A stretch of 64,000 nt of DNA, from the NCBI RefSeq assembly GCF_015762685.1, contig NZ_PEHF01000027.1:1-64000 (forward strand), read 5' to 3'. The notes beneath the pieces were generated by a model. The model searched no databases, was not told where the DNA came from, and saw only the letters and a program-made list of their open reading frames with translations. The DNA comes from Candidatus Symbiopectobacterium sp. 'North America' (GTDB lineage Bacteria; Pseudomonadota; Gammaproteobacteria; Enterobacterales; Enterobacteriaceae). Shown piece after piece: positions 63,635 to 64,000 of this stretch. The first letter of the stretch is position 1; the number at the start of each line of letters is the position of its first letter. Both the position numbers and the translations under genes were made by a program.

Positions 63635-64000
63635 TTATGCCTTTTGGTTCAGTGCCAGTTGCCCATTTCTGTCCAACGGGATTTGGGTGCCTGGATCGCG
63701 ATCCATGCGGATCTTGCCTTGCTGCGCGCCAATTTTGTAAGTGACGTCATAGCCCAGCACTTTCTGGGATTTGTCATATACCGTCTGGCAACGCTGTTGC
63801 GTCGTGGTGTAGGTATCATTGTTCTGCATATGGCCCTGAACCTGATTACCTGCATACCCACCCGCCAGAGCCCCCGCGACAGTGGCAATATCCTTGCCTC
63901 GACCACCGCCGACCTGATGACCCAATACGCCACCGGCCACTGCGCCAAGCAACGACCCCGCCAGACGATTCTCATCTTGCACCGGACGACGATGGGTTAC
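63635..64000 (-). CDS. ycfJ: YcfJ, glycine-zipper outer-membrane-associated protein (5' end outside window)
   Basis: The visible 121 codons match E. coli YcfJ: VTHRRPVQDENRLAGSLLGA, the glycine zipper GHQVGGGRGKDIATVAGALA, YTTTQQRCQTVYDKSQKVLG and the C-terminal RMDRDPGTQIPLDRNGQL. The N-terminal signal region lies beyond the right edge. In E. coli ycfJ is near mfd; here a 7-kb accessory block separates them. No lesion is visible in this part. Confidence 0.92.
   Translation of the reverse strand, partial: VTHRRPVQDENRLAGSLLGAVAGGVLGHQVGGGRGKDIATVAGALAGGYAGNQVQGHMQNNDTYTTTQQRCQTVYDKSQKVLGYDVTYKIGAQQGKIRMDRDPGTQIPLDRNGQLALNQKA

Overview
The window is enterobacterial chromosome (Enterobacterales). 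Gene order from pykF through lpp, ldtE, sufESDCBA, menI, ydiJ, ydiK, rprA, ppsA, ppsR and aroH to selO, ydiV, nlpC and btuDEC follows Escherichia coli, as does cobB-nagK-lolEDC-mfd. A heme-uptake locus (hmuSTUV) sits between aroH and selO, as in plant- or insect-associated Pectobacteriaceae and Yersinia-like genomes. Core genes look moderately GC-rich, while the Rhs immunity gene and a transporter/regulator cassette at 56.7-59.1 kb are clearly AT-richer. I infer a Pectobacterium-, Sodalis- or Symbiopectobacterium-like organism; the species cannot be fixed from this sequence alone.

The most striking property is gene decay. About half of roughly 53 protein genes carry one or more nonsense codons, frameshifts or internal deletions, while neighbours in the same operons are perfectly open. 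Broken genes include hcp, vgrG, both DUF4123 adaptors, rhs, yqhD, an OYE reductase, sufS, sufD, sufB, ydiJ, ppsR, aroH, hmuS, hmuU, selO, lplA, btuD, btuC, a PAS-LuxR regulator, a GNAT, an MFS exporter, its HTH neighbour and yegD. Intact genes include pykF, lpp, ldtE, ppsA, lolCDE, mfd, nagK, cobB, nlpC, btuE, sufA, sufC, sufE, hmuT and hmuV. Recent relaxation of selection, as in a newly host-restricted symbiont, is the simplest reading; a low-accuracy assembly is the main alternative.

Layout: 1-0.35 kb, end of an IS3-family element. 0.48-10.1 kb, a minus-strand orphan type VI secretion cargo cluster: hcp, vgrG, PAAR-lipase effector, ankyrin lipoprotein, two DUF4123 adaptors, an Rhs protein with an SHH-type nuclease tip, and an immunity gene. 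10.4-12.8 kb, yqhC/yqhD. 12.8-13.4 kb, a palindromic repeat split by a second, 367-bp insertion. 13.4-15.0 kb, OYE reductase and MarR regulator. 16.0-18.4 kb, pykF and lpp. 18.6-25.7 kb, ldtE and the suf operon. 26-31 kb, menI, ydiJ, ydiK. 31.2 kb, the small RNA RprA. 31.5-37.7 kb, apbE, ppsA, ppsR, aroH. 37.8-41.5 kb, hmuSTUV. 41.5-47.9 kb, selO, ydiV, lplA, nlpC, btuD, btuE, btuC. 48-56.6 kb, cobB, nagK, lolEDC, mfd. 56.7-63.4 kb, an accessory block between mfd and ycfJ.

Functionally, several multi-subunit systems are half dead: the Suf scaffold and desulfurase, the heme and B12 importers and the T6SS puncture device have lost essential parts but keep some intact genes. Regulatory sites remain recognisable: Cra sites at pykF and ppsA, Fur boxes at suf and hmu, and RcsB boxes at rprA.
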